From NCBI GenBank assembly GCA_019828545.1, contig JACVRA010000204.1, forward strand, positions 1 to 28,738: a DNA stretch of 28,738 nt. The letters are read 5' to 3'. Both the position numbers and the translations under genes were made by a program. This DNA is from Paracamarosporium sp. OC-R06-R3 (taxonomy: Eukaryota; Ascomycota; Dothideomycetes; Pleosporales; Didymosphaeriaceae). Below, piece by piece: positions 10,471 to 21,614 of this stretch (positions are counted from its first letter, which is position 1; each line of letters starts with the position of its first letter). The notes under the pieces were generated by a model. It saw only the letters and a list, made by a program, of their open reading frames with translations, searched no databases and was not told the DNA's origin.

Positions 10471-12611
10471 GGGAAAAAAAATGTTAGGAAAACGAAGATT
10501 CTATGAAAGACACATGTACATTGCTTTTCATCTTGGCATCGCCGCCTGAGAGCAGGGCGCAGCTCTGGGAGGTGATATATTCACAAGTCTCGCGTATAGA
10601 CGGAAGTTTGCGAGACAACTTTCTCGAACTTAGTTATTTAATATAGACCGAATCACCACTAAACAGGGCTCCAGAGCGATCTATCTAATTACCAATATAT
10701 TGAACAAATTACCATGGAAAGAAATTCAAACTAAGTGAAATTTTCGCCATTGATTTTGACATGCAACCTCTTGAACTTTTGAATTCCATTACTGCTATCG
10801 GCGCCGTATGTGCCTACAAAGTTTCTCAAAACGATTTTGCTAATATCGTATTGTCCTTGCAATGCTCGAGGTCCTGCGCGCCTACAACTGACTCCACTGG
10901 CGATCCTGGAGCAACAATTTCCCAACGAGTTTCATACAACTTTGCTAAAGCTAGTGAACTTGGCTCCTGGCGGACACATTTTTCGACCCTAGGCGAAGAT
11001 ATGATCTTGTGCAGCGCAATATACGCTACAACGCTTGCTAGGAACCCACAGAGATAATTCAGATAATGGAGTTGGATTGCTGCATCACTAGAATGCTATT
11101 ATACTCACAGCCCATTAAAGGCATTAGTTCGTTGAGAGCTGCCCTTTCAAGTTGAGGATTCTTTCTTTGCGAGTGCGGAAAGCTGGTCTTACTCGAGGTA
11201 AAAAATGTGATCACATGAAGATCCTGTGAGTGCAGCATAGAAGAGTCAGAATGCTCTGATCACGTCCTTGACCCGTAAACCCTTTCAATGCTCATGGTAA
11301 TGACAATAAATGCTGTTATGATACATCGATACGTCGGTCGCCATGCACACAAAATAGAGGTGCCGCAGTACGAATCAAGCTATGTCATATCCTAAACGAT
11401 ATTGGTTAATTGCTCACTTCTGGGATAGGAAAAAGCGAGTTGTTAGGTGAATGTGACTAGTAAGCTGATCGATTATGTTTAGTCTAGACGATAGTAGATA
11501 CAATCAGCTTTATAAATCCCCTAGTGGGAACCTGGACGGCAGAGTGACGTGGCTCTTCTAGCTGAGCTCTAGTTTCACTATCTTTAATACTAGTACTATT
11601 GGGACACTCTGAGATAATATAGGCTGGTATACCTATCCTCCCCTAGAACGGTCCCTTAAGTGGCGAGATTGATGCAGACACGTATTGATCAACCCACTAT
11701 CTTGCAACAACAGCCTTGCAAAATGCCCCGCACCCCACCCGCCCTTCTTAAAACACGATAATATACGTAAAGGCTGCGAGCACGCTAAACTAACAGTAGG
11801 CCCGTTGAATGAGAAAATAAAAACAACGCTATTTCGTAGGAGTAGATTATCAGTCTTCCCCAGATTCTGTCGCACCTAGCGATACATTCCATATCTTCGT
11901 CTTGAAAGTCTCCCCTCTGGTGAAAGGAAGCGGACAATTGGCTCCAGTAGGAAAGTGTCTTCATTCCTCGATTCGCTTTATCCTATTCGCGTGATCTATG
12001 ATCCACAGCGCCCAATGTAGAGACGACTTTTGTGAGAACCATTCAACAACCGCTCAGCCCCTTAAGCATGAATACCCGTGGTCATGAGTGAGCCTAATAA
12101 GTACTCAGAGTTGCTTCCACCTAAGAGAAGACGACGTCATCAAGTGCGCTTCTTCCCAAAGCTTTTGGTGCAGCCTACCTGGCGATCAAGGCGAAGTCTT
12201 TGATGTTACACGTGATGGGCAGATAGCCATTCTTATCGCTTATCGCCACACCCAGCCGGGCGCTTACTTGGTGGCCTCACCATTGCGTTAGGGATGTTGA
12301 TGACGAGTAACGTACCCAGTGATGTCAGAGAAGATCTGATTAAATTAACCGCGATCAATCAATCTGATAAGATAAAATTTTTGCAGATCAACAAGATCGC
12401 TACCGGATATGGGTTCACCGTTACGTAAGGCTTTGATTGGCGGACAACAGCAGATTGCAAAGCGTACAACGCCAGAAGTCAAATGTGATGAAACGGAGGA
12501 AAATTTATGGAGAGGTGCAATCTATCGTGATCTAGCCAAGGGTATATCTTATTGCCATGCACAAAATACTTCGCACGCTATAACTGCTAGAAACAAGACC
12601 AGCGCTTAACG
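10471..12611. other. Long intergenic stretch, no supported gene
   Basis: About 2.1 kb. Overlapping frames at 10761-11057 and 10810-10992 and further short frames at 11633-11879, 12088-12291 and 12409-12609 show no domain I can name. They may be pieces of decayed genes. No tRNA, clear repeat or inverted repeat is seen. Confidence 0.4.
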
Positions 12612-13509
12612 TTATCTAGAAAACGCCATGAGAGCGAACAAGAAGACTCCCACAGAAACCATGAGTAGTGTGTAGCGCAGGGCTACATTGTGCATCTGCA
12701 TTCGATTCCTCTTCTTGGAGCGCGCAACGAAATTGGAGTTATCATTGGTGTTTGGGAAGGGTATCGGTGGCATTGGCTGGTCCAAGAACCTGCACAGCGG
12801 CTCCCAGCCTTCTTTGACCCTGTACTCGAATAGCCTGTCTTTGGGAACCATTGACTTGACCTCCTCGTAGTGTCGTCGGAAAATATCCTTGCCCCGGGTG
12901 GGGAACTCCCCCTCGAAGAATGTATCGAAAAATTTCTTCAACATCGGCTGATACATGCTTGCAGCCCAGCTCACATGTGACAGCATCTTCAGCTCCGGGT
13001 CTGTCGCGCGCCACCAGACAGTCTTCAAACACGAGGCATGCCAGGAGTCAACGTCGCGAGTGTTCAGGACGACCTTGGCCTCAGAATATGCTTCGATGAG
13101 CTCTTTGGCGAATGCTACAGCAGGCCAGTCGCAAACTGCTTGACAGTTGCCAAGGAGTTTGTCCCAATCAGAGCGTTCGAAAGGAGTACCTATGCCGTCA
13201 TACTTTGCGCGCAGAGCGTCCATCCAAAGCAGAGCGTCCGGAGGGTTGCTGATTGAGCAGTTGTACATGTGATAAGTGTCAACATAGCCAAGCTGCTTCA
13301 TGGCGGTTTGTAAGGCTTGATGAATTTAGTGCGAGCTCCCGGGAGGTGGCGATAGTGATGGGAGCCTTACATGCTGTACCTGTGCGACCGACACCTAAAA
13401 TGAGGACTTTCATGGGCACAGTGCGCGTGCATTGTCGACGGTCGATATCTGTGTCATTTATGAAGACATCAGTGATGGGCTTTCGGGTGTATCTGTCGGC
13501 GTAAGACAT
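12612..13509 (-). CDS. Sulfotransferase-family P-loop protein (Sulfotransfer_4-like) with C-terminal membrane helix
   Basis: Two exons on the minus strand, 13509-13371 and 13315-12612, with a 55-nt intron at 13316-13370 (CTAAA-like branch site). Joined length is 843 nt, 280 residues, usual for this fungal family. Splicing restores VLILGVGRTGTASLQTAMKQ (residues 35-54), the P-loop-like cofactor site that in true sulfotransferases holds the phosphosulfate of PAPS. NTRDVDSWHAS (about 131-141) matches the second cofactor region. CDWPAVAFAKELIEAY and YQPMLKKFFDTFFEGEFP are family-typical. The last 26 residues end in a hydrophobic helix (YTLLMVSVGVFLFALMAF) after a basic stretch (RSKKRNR), suggesting a tail-anchored protein. 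I start at the first in-frame ATG, giving MSYADRY; ATG at 13411 before KVLILG is possible but would drop the conserved lead-in IDRRQCTRTVP. Activity of this family is poorly tested, so sulfotransfer is a family-level inference. Confidence 0.87.
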
Positions 13510-14200
13510 CGCGTAGAACGTATGAAATGTGGGAAGTTCCTGAGAAGCCTTAAGAACGGGAGACACGACTTTATGTGTATAACGTGCAGTTAACTGCAGA
13601 TCTTCCTCGATCCATAATTATTCACAAAACATCCGATCTCGGCCATGACCAGTCCCTTCGTGGTGCACCGCCGTAGATTCCCAGGGTGTTTCCAGAGCTT
13701 CCACTGATGGAGGGTAATGCTAATTGCGGACTGAATCCTGCCGAGCAGAATTCGTCCATGCATACGTCCATCCTTGCTTTTCTGTAACACTGTACCAGGG
13801 CCATACCAAGCACTCTGCCCAGATACTTATAATACAATGACGTGTGCTTTGTGGCTATACGTTTTTCCTGACTTGCTGCCATGTGAAAATATCTCGGGCA
13901 CAATAGCTACCAAAGAATGAGCTTTCGAGTATTTTGATGAGCCTAGCAATAGCGAATGCTACGTGGGGAAAACCCGCTTTATACTACAATGACAACGATC
14001 CATGTTGCAATTTTCCTAAGGAATGTTGCCATCTATGGCTGGGATTGATCGCGCGCTCGGGGCTGCTTCGGTGTTAAACGAAGAAATGCCCAATTGTGGG
14101 GACTTGTGATGGCACTCGCTGTATTGCTCTCGCTTGCCTTTCTGTATCCAAGCTTGTCAATCTAAGTGGGACGTATATGGTCGGAAATACTTGGTCGTTG
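13510..14200. other. Intergenic, 5' flank of the sulfotransferase-like gene
   Basis: Short frames on the minus strand (13590-13790 and 13622-13903) lack any domain and are not called. The left part presumably holds the promoter of the sulfotransferase-like gene. Confidence 0.4.
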
Positions 14201-14209
14201 CTTCGGATC

Positions 14210-14370
14210 AATTGACACAAGGTTCTACCAGAATGGTACGCCCGTGCTCGCGAGATATCGAGCGACGTGGATTTGTGGGTGGTACTAGCTTCGGGATTGG
14301 AGTTTCTAAACGGCGCATACGTAAGTGAACGAGATCATTATCTTGTAAGACTGATCGACGTGTTGCCGCG
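14210..14370 (+). pseudogene. Possible short-chain dehydrogenase C-terminal remnant
   Basis: After a TGA near 14210 one frame reads a stretch with PEWYARAREI, then DLWVVLASGLEFLNGAYV. This resembles the C terminus of fungal SDRs, where V-W-L-A-S...FLNGR-Y precedes the final strand. A consensus donor (GTAAGTG) follows directly at the TAC of the AYV motif, as in spliced SDR genes. No Rossmann motif or YxxxK is found upstream. The match is short and could be chance. Confidence 0.3.
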
Positions 14371-14485
14371 TAAATTTATGTTGTGGTGTGCATGTGGAGC
14401 TGTGGGTTTACATAAGGTGAAGAATGTCGCGGCGTCAATTATAGTGGCCCAAGTAGAGTGCGATTCGACAACAACACAGTGTGTT

Positions 14486-14990
14486 TCACATTCTTGCATC
14501 AGATTTGCGCTGTTCATAAGATATTAAACGCCCATACGTCATAACACAGTGAGTTCTGGCAAGTTTGAGCGAACCATCCATGCTCGATTTCCCTGTCAAA
14601 TAATGATCCAACACAGCGGCTTCGGGATGTCCTGAAGCCTCCTCCATTGACTTTGTCTCCTCAACCGCCTTCAGTCCCTTCAGCGATGCGCCTACTTCGT
14701 TCGGGTCAAACCTCGTGTACGATGCCAACTTCTTCAACCCACCATCCTTGTGCGCAAATATGCAACCTATACTGGGATAAGTATCTGTGCTGTAGTATTC
14801 GTACATGATACGTTAACATCCCTGAAGCTTTCCATGAGTAGTGAATGCCTTGCAGGACTTGCGCTTTTCGCAACTCCAGATGTATACGATGCACTGGTTC
14901 GGACAGCGACCGGTGTTGTTCCAAGTTCCCTAAGCTTTGACATCATTGTAGAGCTTCGACATCATTGTATTAGGGTGCTACTTATTAGTT
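14486..14990 (-). pseudogene. Unidentified degenerate coding fragment
   Basis: On the minus strand, one frame at 14806-14486 encodes about 100 residues of protein-like composition (FDPNEVGASLKGLKAVEE, then HPEAAVLDHYL) with no family I can name. Just upstream, separated by single stops, a second stretch contains four cysteines within about 20 residues (CPNQC, then SC and SC). It could be one gene with nonsense changes or two unrelated pieces. A 19-bp-period tandem duplication lies at its upstream edge. Function unknown. Confidence 0.3.
14933..14969. repeat. Two-copy 18-bp tandem repeat
   Basis: AGCTTTGACATCATTGTA at 14933-14950 and AGCTTCGACATCATTGTA at 14952-14969 differ at one base, with a 19-bp period. 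Probably a slippage duplication. Confidence 0.7.
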
Positions 14991-15420
14991 CTTTGGGGGT
15001 ACCATGCGACGGTTAGGTATGGACAAGATTTGGACGACCGAAAAAAGGCAAGAGCAGCTGCAGATTTCTATGCAAGACAATTAGCCCAGATTGATATTCG
15101 CAGATTCTGAATCATCGATGTATTACGATCGCACCCTTCAGCAAGCGCAGTCCATTTGGTTTGCCCCTCCACCGGTGCCTCCGGTGCCCCCTACCAAAGT
15201 TGTATTTGCTATTGGGTGGCACGCCGCATCTGCCTCAACATCACCCCGCACCCGTTCGAACCCGCCCATCATAGACGCACGACCTATTTTGCGCTCAGCG
15301 CGTCTCTTCGTAGCGGCGCTGTGGGAGTAGTGAGTGTACTTGAATCTCTATGCGACCGGCGCTTTCATCGAAGCTTTATTGTGGCGCCCAATCATAGCAC
15401 TGTAAGAACTAAACCTTATC
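14991..15420. other. Flank of the hydrolase pseudogene
   Basis: Open frames on the plus strand (15091-15330 and 15156-15410) may hold a decayed N-terminal extension of the hydrolase; one reads ...RRTTYFALSASLRSGA, which is family-like. Several frame changes prevent a clear model. Confidence 0.35.
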
Positions 15421-16575
15421 GCATGTCGTACTCTGCCTTTGGAGATGCGGACAGCGATGCAGTCGTTCTGCTTTGCGGTGTCTTGATGGGTATGCGTCTC
15501 AGCTACTCCCGTCTCGATCACGTAGCGAAAGCTAACAACGTACGAATAATTCATCCCGAATGTTCAGGAAAGGGTGGAAGCGATCCAGTTGAGTTGAAGC
15601 AAAGGATCGAAACCCAGCTTGGTTCGCCAATCTACTATGAAGGGAGCACTAGTTCACGATCACAGAGATAGTACCACATCTCCTTGAGCATCTCAATATC
15701 CTTCCATGTTACGCTTGTGAGTCACAGCGGAGGCGATATCTATCTCTTGAACACGCTACTCGCGTATCTAAATCTCTTACATCCACAATCTCCATATATG
15801 TACCTGTTTCTTTGCAGCGTGGGTGCACCTATCGCACTCCAAGGTTACACACATGAGAGCGACCGAATTACTGCCGGCACCTATGATTGTAGGTTTTAGT
15901 TTACTTGCAAAGTTTGTCCACCAAAATTTTGTCCCTCGGGTAGGCCTGAGCGGCAGAATTGTGGACAGCATTAATGATTTCTTGACTCGCTCCCTAACGA
16001 CCCACGCACCGGTCGCGCTGGCGCCAAATACGACCTATTCGCGAATATCTTGAATATATTTTCAAAGCGACCCGAACGAGATTCTACTGCATGATCCCAT
16101 AGTTGTGGAAGAGCTGCGCAAGCAAATTATCACTTTCATGTTTGTCGAATCTTTGCAAGGCGTCCCTGTGGACGCACAACTCTTCATGCGGAAGCCACGT
16201 TCTCTTGCATGGTGTTCTTAGAGCTTCGCATGGTATGGAATAGATTCTGCGGTCTCACTACTTTCAACTATCATCCAAGAACATAAAAGGAGGTGGGTCC
16301 TCGACACGTTCCATGCCGAGGAAGATGTTATGGTTGGCGAGGAAGGTAGAACATGGTTCGATGATTGTTGGACGAAGAGTCAGAAATTGGCATCCGGCAC
16401 GGATTCCATAGCCAGTGCGCCGGGAACGAAGCTTGAAGAGGAACAGTCGATCGAGTACAGCAGCAATGCGGACAAGAACGGAGATCACAACCTTCTTATG
16501 GATCCGGCCTTTGGCGCCAGCGAAACATGGCTTCGACGCGTGCGGGAAATGGTGGCTAGGGAATTCGAGGCTTAA
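15421..16575 (+). pseudogene. Alpha/beta-hydrolase, disrupted
   Basis: Fragments of one alpha/beta-hydrolase gene lie in order but in different frames. 15421-15590 carries RMSYSAFGDADSDAVVLLCG and a stretch ending NVRIIHPECSGKGGSDP, that is strand, oxyanion region and cap lead-in. The nucleophile elbow VSHSGGDIYLLNTLL is near 15717-15760, with Ser codon 15726-15728. A slip near 15815 leads into SHSKVTHMRATELLPAP and GLSGRIVDSINDF up to a stop near 16050. EELRKQIITFMFVESLQGVP lies near 16110-16170. 16330-16575 carries the C-terminal end (MVGEEGRTWFDDCWTK, then LMDPAFGASETWLRRVREMV) and a normal stop. At least three frame changes and stops between these parts rule out a normal product. The nucleophile and elbow survive, so decay looks recent relative to divergence. 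Substrate unknown. Confidence 0.82.
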
Positions 16576-17872
16576 GATCTGATAATCGAAATGTCGCTAC
16601 CATGCTCGTTGAGCACGGTAATTTTCTCACGAACAACGCACGCGCAGTCCGCGAGAGGCGCAAGGGGCGCGAAAGTCGTAGCATCAAGACTGCACTGGGC
16701 TTCAGCTGGTGATGGCTCGCGCGACTCGCCGTGGCATGCGCATCTAGACCATCGAGATTCTCCATACTCACCGCCCTTGACTTGGGTTATTATGGTCGGC
16801 TTCATCGAGCCCTATTGCCTGGATCCGCCACACGTGCGCACCCCAGCTCGACCACGTACTCGTGAAAAGCCTCACGATGCTAAATTGGCCGACCTCGGCT
16901 ACTCCCCGGGCTTTAGCGGTCTAAGAACAAGTCCATCCGCTTCCAGTTAGGTTAGTGCGCCACAGCAAGATCGCGCTAGGAGGGGTGAACGAGAGGCATA
17001 AATTCGTACACGCTGGCAGTCAATCACATGGCCTAGCCTTCGCCGGTGCTAAGCAAGTCTACTGCTATTGGGGCTAGAGTGGCGCCAGTCACGGCCATTC
17101 CCGAGGGCGTCCAAGGCTAGAACGAGAGAGAAGTACTTGGAGGTTGTTCTAAGGGCACGGAATTGCAGAAAATAATCCTGGTGTAAGCAGCAAGACAAAT
17201 TAATGCGCGTTCACCCAGAGGGCGTTCGTATGTTATCCTGAACTCTTTCTCATATAGTATCTCCTACAGCAACCTCCAAATCCGCTTCTACAGTAGATAG
17301 TTACTTGGAGGGCTGACTCAAGCTTCTTGGGAATGTGTGCTTCTTTAAGCCTTGCAATTTCATTCACAGCTCATGCCAGCATCGTCGGACACTCCGCTGG
17401 AGCCGAGACCCCAGAATTTCTGTCAGTCAGCCACACACCCAACGAGTCAGTAGGATATACAGATCTAGCCTCACCGTGCCAAGCAGCATCCCCTTTAAGC
17501 GACCTAAGGCTCGTAAGCGCGAAAGAATTTAGTGGAGAAAACCCTAGATCAGCTAGGCTGCCTGCCAGGAACATCTACGTTGGTATAGTGGAATTTCGGT
17601 ACCCGTGCATAGGATACGCAACGCAGACCAAGACATAGCAGAACTTCAGCTCGACTGGATGTTGCTAGTGTACGTTGAAATTGATTCCACGATAGCGGTT
17701 CCACATTAACACGGCACATCTGCCTCGGAGACGCAGGGGTTCAGTATACTCATGAACATGTGCCGCTTAGATGTCATGTATTTAAGGAATGCTTTTAGTC
17801 TTCATGATCGAACGTCGCGCTGTAGCAACACCTACCTTCTACTGGATCTCTGGTGTACCGCTTCGATTCAAG
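16576..17872. other. Intergenic between hydrolase pseudogene and adhesin gene
   Basis: About 1.3 kb. Plus-strand frame 16591-16950 and minus-strand frames 16572-16805 and 16556-16771 overlap in GC-richer DNA without a recognisable domain. A frame at 17327-17638 starts with a weakly hydrophobic stretch but has no other support. The right end is the promoter side of the adhesin gene. Confidence 0.4.
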
Positions 17873-19286
17873 ATGCGTTCCTCTATGGCATTGTCCCTCC
17901 TCTTACCGGTGGCAGTCTCTGCGTCGCCGGTGGTCAACCCTAGCGCAGCCAACCAATTGTTTTGTCAGATCAACAACATTGTTGTCTCGGCGCTGGCCAA
18001 AGACAAGGCTGCGACAACGTACTGCTCCAGCTTTCTGTCTATCCCGACATCGACGCTGTAAGCTGAATTCTATCAGACGCGCACGATCGAGTTTCTAATT
18101 TTCCAGCACTGCCACGGCGACCGAGACGCCTGCAAGCATCACAAACACCGTTTCTACCACTGTGACTGGTGTCCCGACTACCACTACTGTTACGAATACG
18201 GAGACCACTACCACTGATGTGACCTCCACAACCACCTCCACCAGCGTAAGTTGGAGACTATCATTAGAGCTCATCAAGGAGAGCTAATCCAGCTAGACTT
18301 CGGTGGTAACGACCACATCAACATCGACTTCCACGATCACTTGTCTAGATGCTGCGTATACCTATACTGCTCCAGTGGCCGTCGTTCCAGATGCGAAGCG
18401 CAACGAAGCCCGTGCAGCTTCTGCTTCGAAGCCAGCTGTTATTCCCACAAATTGGGCCTCATCCTATGTGTCTACTGCTTGCTCATGCCTTTCCATTCCT
18501 ACACCGTCTATTACGACTACCGTGACTAAGACTCTGGCACCTGGAACTGTTACAACCACTTCCACCATTGTCGAGACCCCGACTGCTACAGAGTGAGTTT
18601 CCTGTCTTCTCGATCCATAATATAACGCTAACCTCACTATTAGTACTTCTACTACAACTGTGACGAGTACTAACACAATGGTGTCCACCGAGGTAGCTAC
18701 AGCCACCTCAACCGTTACCGCCGACGCCGCCGCGACGACAATTGCATCTAATGGTGTACAATACCGCCTATTTGAAAACCCTTTCAATGATGATGGTTCT
18801 TCCTCGCACGGAGGTTTTACTTCCTCTTACTTCAAGGGGAAAACCCCCGACGCTTCGGGGACCTTCAACACTCTGTCATTTTCCTCCAGTTCCAATTACA
18901 ACATTCTCCTCCCAGATGGAACGACGATTCACGGCCCGGACAAGGCTATCCTCATGCAAGGATTCTTCATCGCCAAGGAGACTGGAACCTATAAGATCTC
19001 GCTTACCATCTGGGAGGCCGACGACTTCGCCTATCTGTGGGTAGGTGACAATGCCTTGACGGCCTGGAACGACGACAACGCCAGCTTCAAGGCTTATCTC
19101 AACACACAAGCGGCTTCTTCGAGTTTCACAGTGAATGCCGGAGATGCTGTTCCGATGACCTGGCTATGGGCTAACGCAGGTGGCCCTGGGTATAGTGTGT
19201 TCAGGATCACTACGCCCAGTGGAAGCGTGACCACTGATGGGTCCGGCTACTTTGTTAAGTCCTGCTCAGCAACTACTTTTGCGTGA
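17873..19286 (+). CDS. Secreted cell-wall adhesin with Thr/Ser-rich stalk and GLEYA (PA14-like) domain
   Basis: Four exons: 17873-18057, 18107-18245, 18297-18592 and 18644-19286; introns 18058-18106, 18246-18296 and 18593-18643, each about 50 nt with CTAAT/CTAAC-like branch sites. Joined length is 1263 nt, 420 residues. The ATG at 17873 begins a clear signal peptide (MRSSMALSLLLPVAVSAS); an earlier in-frame ATG at 17789 would bury it, so I reject that. A short Cys-containing segment (about residues 25-60) and a long Thr/Ser/Val-rich stalk with two further Cys segments follow, to about 240. The C-terminal domain starts near 243 (NGVQYRLFENPF) and contains GFFIAKETGTYKISL and WEADDFAYLWVGDNA (about 330-344). 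The paired Asp is the calcium/ligand site typical of GLEYA and PA14 lectin-like adhesins. It ends SGYFVKSC. No GPI-anchor tail is evident. Expected role: binding of glycans at the cell surface. Confidence 0.88.
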
Positions 19287-19588
19287 ACAGGTATGCCACT
19301 AGCATAATTTAATGTAGTTAATTAAACGTGGAGTGGGACACTTTCTTACCTTTTGTCCCCTAGCTCATAAATTTAACCTGTGAATATATAAGGTTTATTG
19401 CATCCCCAACGAGCTCTACATCTCTATGAGCCTCCCTACATTACCGACATGAGTGTACGTCTGATTCAAAGAGTACGGGTAGCTTAGCGAACAATCGAAG
19501 TTCCTACGTCAAGAAAACATGCCACTAGCACCACCTTTTCGCGCAGTTGAAATCACCTGCACCTCGGATTCAATAAGATTTAATATCG
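19287..19588. other. Convergent intergenic spacer
   Basis: About 300 bases between the 3' ends of the adhesin gene (+) and the oxidoreductase gene (-), presumably both 3' untranslated regions. AT-rich, no coding signal. Confidence 0.5.
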
Positions 19589-20705
19589 CTATTGCTGGCT
19601 ATCCACAATGACCTTGGCGAAGTGCCTTTGGTCTTTGAGATATTGGTAAGCCTCTCTTAACTCCCCCAATGAGAAACTTGCTGGGTTCAAGACTGGCCGC
19701 AAGCCTGTGGCGGCGATCGCACGATTCATTTCCTCTGCATGCGTTCTTGATCCCACAGCCACTCCCCTCACAATGCAAGAGGTGGTCCAAGCTGAGATCA
19801 ATGGAGGCCCTGGTGATCCACCATCGAAGCCTCCTACCGCCCCACAAAGAGCAATCACCCCAGCTCTTCTAACAGAAGCAAGGAATTGTTCGAGTGTCGA
19901 GGGACCTCCCACCTCGACAACAAGATCCACACCTCGGTTGTTTTCAGTGAGTCCTTTTGCTATTTTACCCCAGTCCTTCTCTTTATGGTAGTTTAATAAG
20001 TGTTTGACGCCGAGGAGCCTCAACCTCTCAGCCTTCTCGTCGCTTGATGTTGTAGCTATGACCATTGCGCCAGCGGCAAGAGCAAACTGTACAGCGAATA
20101 TGGAAACTCCCCCAGTGCCTTGAGTGAGTACAGTATCGCCAGATTTGAACGCCTTTCCGGAAAGACCGTACAGAGCGTTCCAAGCCGTAATGCCCGCTGC
20201 AGGTAGGGAAGCTGCTTCACGAAAGTTGAAACCACCTGGGATAGCAACAAGGCCCCATTCTGGGAAGGCGCCATATTGTCGAAAGCAACCATCAAGGCTG
20301 CCCCCGAGGCTCGTATCAGAGGCTCGATCATCCAGGTCTCCTGCAAGATAGCCAGAATGTGTGATGGTATAGACCCTATCGTTCTTGCGAACTCGAGTAA
20401 CTTTCTCTCCCGTTGCCACGACTATACCAGCACCGTCACAACCTGGAACGACACCCTTCTCCACTGTGGAAGGATATGTTCCCTGCACACATGTTGGAGT
20501 AAGCACATGCTGTATCGTGAGATAACATGATAGTCCGTACCTCGGCAATCATGATGTCCCGAAAATTGACGGCAGCCGCTTCAATTCGCACCAAGTAGTC
20601 ATGTGAACCTAGTTCAGGTATTGGAACGCTACTCTTGAAGACTGTCCCGTCAAATCCAGAGAAATTCTCGACTGTCCATGCAGCGCCACTACTCGGAAGA
20701 TCCAT
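19589..20705 (-). CDS. Medium-chain dehydrogenase/reductase (zinc-type alcohol dehydrogenase-like / quinone oxidoreductase group)
   Basis: Two exons on the minus strand, 20705-20541 and 20482-19589, with a 58-nt intron at 20483-20540. Joined length is 1059 nt, 352 residues, normal for the family. The N-terminal GroES-like domain contains YLVRIEAAAVNFRDIMIAEG, with the splice just after IAE, and VVPGCDGAG (about 66-74). The Rossmann domain starts at TQGTGGVSIFAVQFA (about 175-189); the GTGGVS motif marks the NADPH-binding loop of this subgroup. LDGCFRQYGAFPEWGLVAIP and HFAKVIV near the end are family-typical. The catalytic-zinc ligand set of true alcohol dehydrogenases is not obvious, so a zinc-free enoyl- or quinone-type reduction is more likely. 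Substrate unknown. No damage is seen. It faces the adhesin gene tail to tail. Confidence 0.9.
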
Positions 20706-21614
20706 CTCCCTAGACGTACTGAAGAAAATTTAAGCGAGTGCAAGCAAGATAATGCTTTCCTAAGAATCCTTAAAATGAAAGTTCTATTATCTACCTGGAG
20801 AGGCAGCGAAGGTATAATGTGCAAGCGACGGCCATGGAAACTACGGATGACTAAAATTTAATCAATCATAAACGGACATGCCTTCAATTAATTCGTCCGA
20901 GAATCACAAAGAGTTTAGTAAGCAGCCAGCAAGGGCTGTTCTTATCTCTGTTACATGAAAATGTCTTGCTGACATGAATGGGTGGGTTAAAGTACGGCTG
21001 TATGTTAGGGGAGCCTTCGAAAGCATCCGATTCGACACACGAGCGATAGTAGGTATGAGGATTACTCAATCTTTCAGCTGGTAGCGCAGAAGAGAACGAA
21101 TCGTAAGTGGTGTTGTCAGCCCGACGTTCCCCTACTTGTCACCTGGAACTTGAATCCAGACTGTACGGAATATTGAATAGAGAGAGAACCGGAAAATTGT
21201 AGGTTCCTATGCACTCATCTCTAGTCAAACCTTCGAAGGCTCATCCTCTATGGTGGTGAACACCTTCGCATTGAATGATGAGATCAGTGTCATCTCTTAC
21301 CCCGTACTTCGTAGCCAGTCGGTGTCTTCCTCATCACGCGGCTATAGAGTGTGGAACCGGCAAGCTCAGGCAACATCAAAGATTTGTGTATAGCAATTGA
21401 TACGGGGCCCTCAGTTGATAACAAAGATATTACGCTCGATGCCGCCCCTTGATTAGGAACTTAATCTCTTCGAATTTCTCGATAAGGACTCACTATGAAA
21501 GCTAGAACTACCCACGAGAAGTACAGTCATCCAAGGAAATGCTCATTCGTAGGCAATACATGTTGGCTGGCTTGATCCGCTGATCCATACCACTAAGACG
21601 GGTCTCACAGCCTA
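20706..21614. other. Intergenic, no supported gene
   Basis: About 900 bases between two minus-strand genes. The left part should hold the oxidoreductase promoter. Only short frames without motifs are present. Confidence 0.45.

Noticed and set aside
10761..11057. 98-codon frame on the plus strand and an overlapping 60-codon frame
   Set aside because: Neither frame shows a known domain, and I cannot choose between them.
12409..12609. Frame with a kinase-like stretch (GISYCHAQN)
   Set aside because: The following residues do not give the HRD/KxxN pattern and no other kinase motif is near.
13590..13903. Overlapping minus-strand frames upstream of the sulfotransferase-like gene
   Set aside because: No motif; the gene's own start and conserved N terminus are fully explained without them.
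16572..16805. 77-codon minus-strand frame with a GGTGAGTAT donor-like word
   Set aside because: No recognisable domain and no supporting second exon.
17327..17638. 103-codon plus-strand frame with a hydrophobic start
   Set aside because: The hydrophobic stretch is weak and the rest lacks structure or family similarity.
17789..17872. Earlier in-frame ATG for the adhesin gene
   Set aside because: It would place about 28 residues before an otherwise perfect signal peptide.
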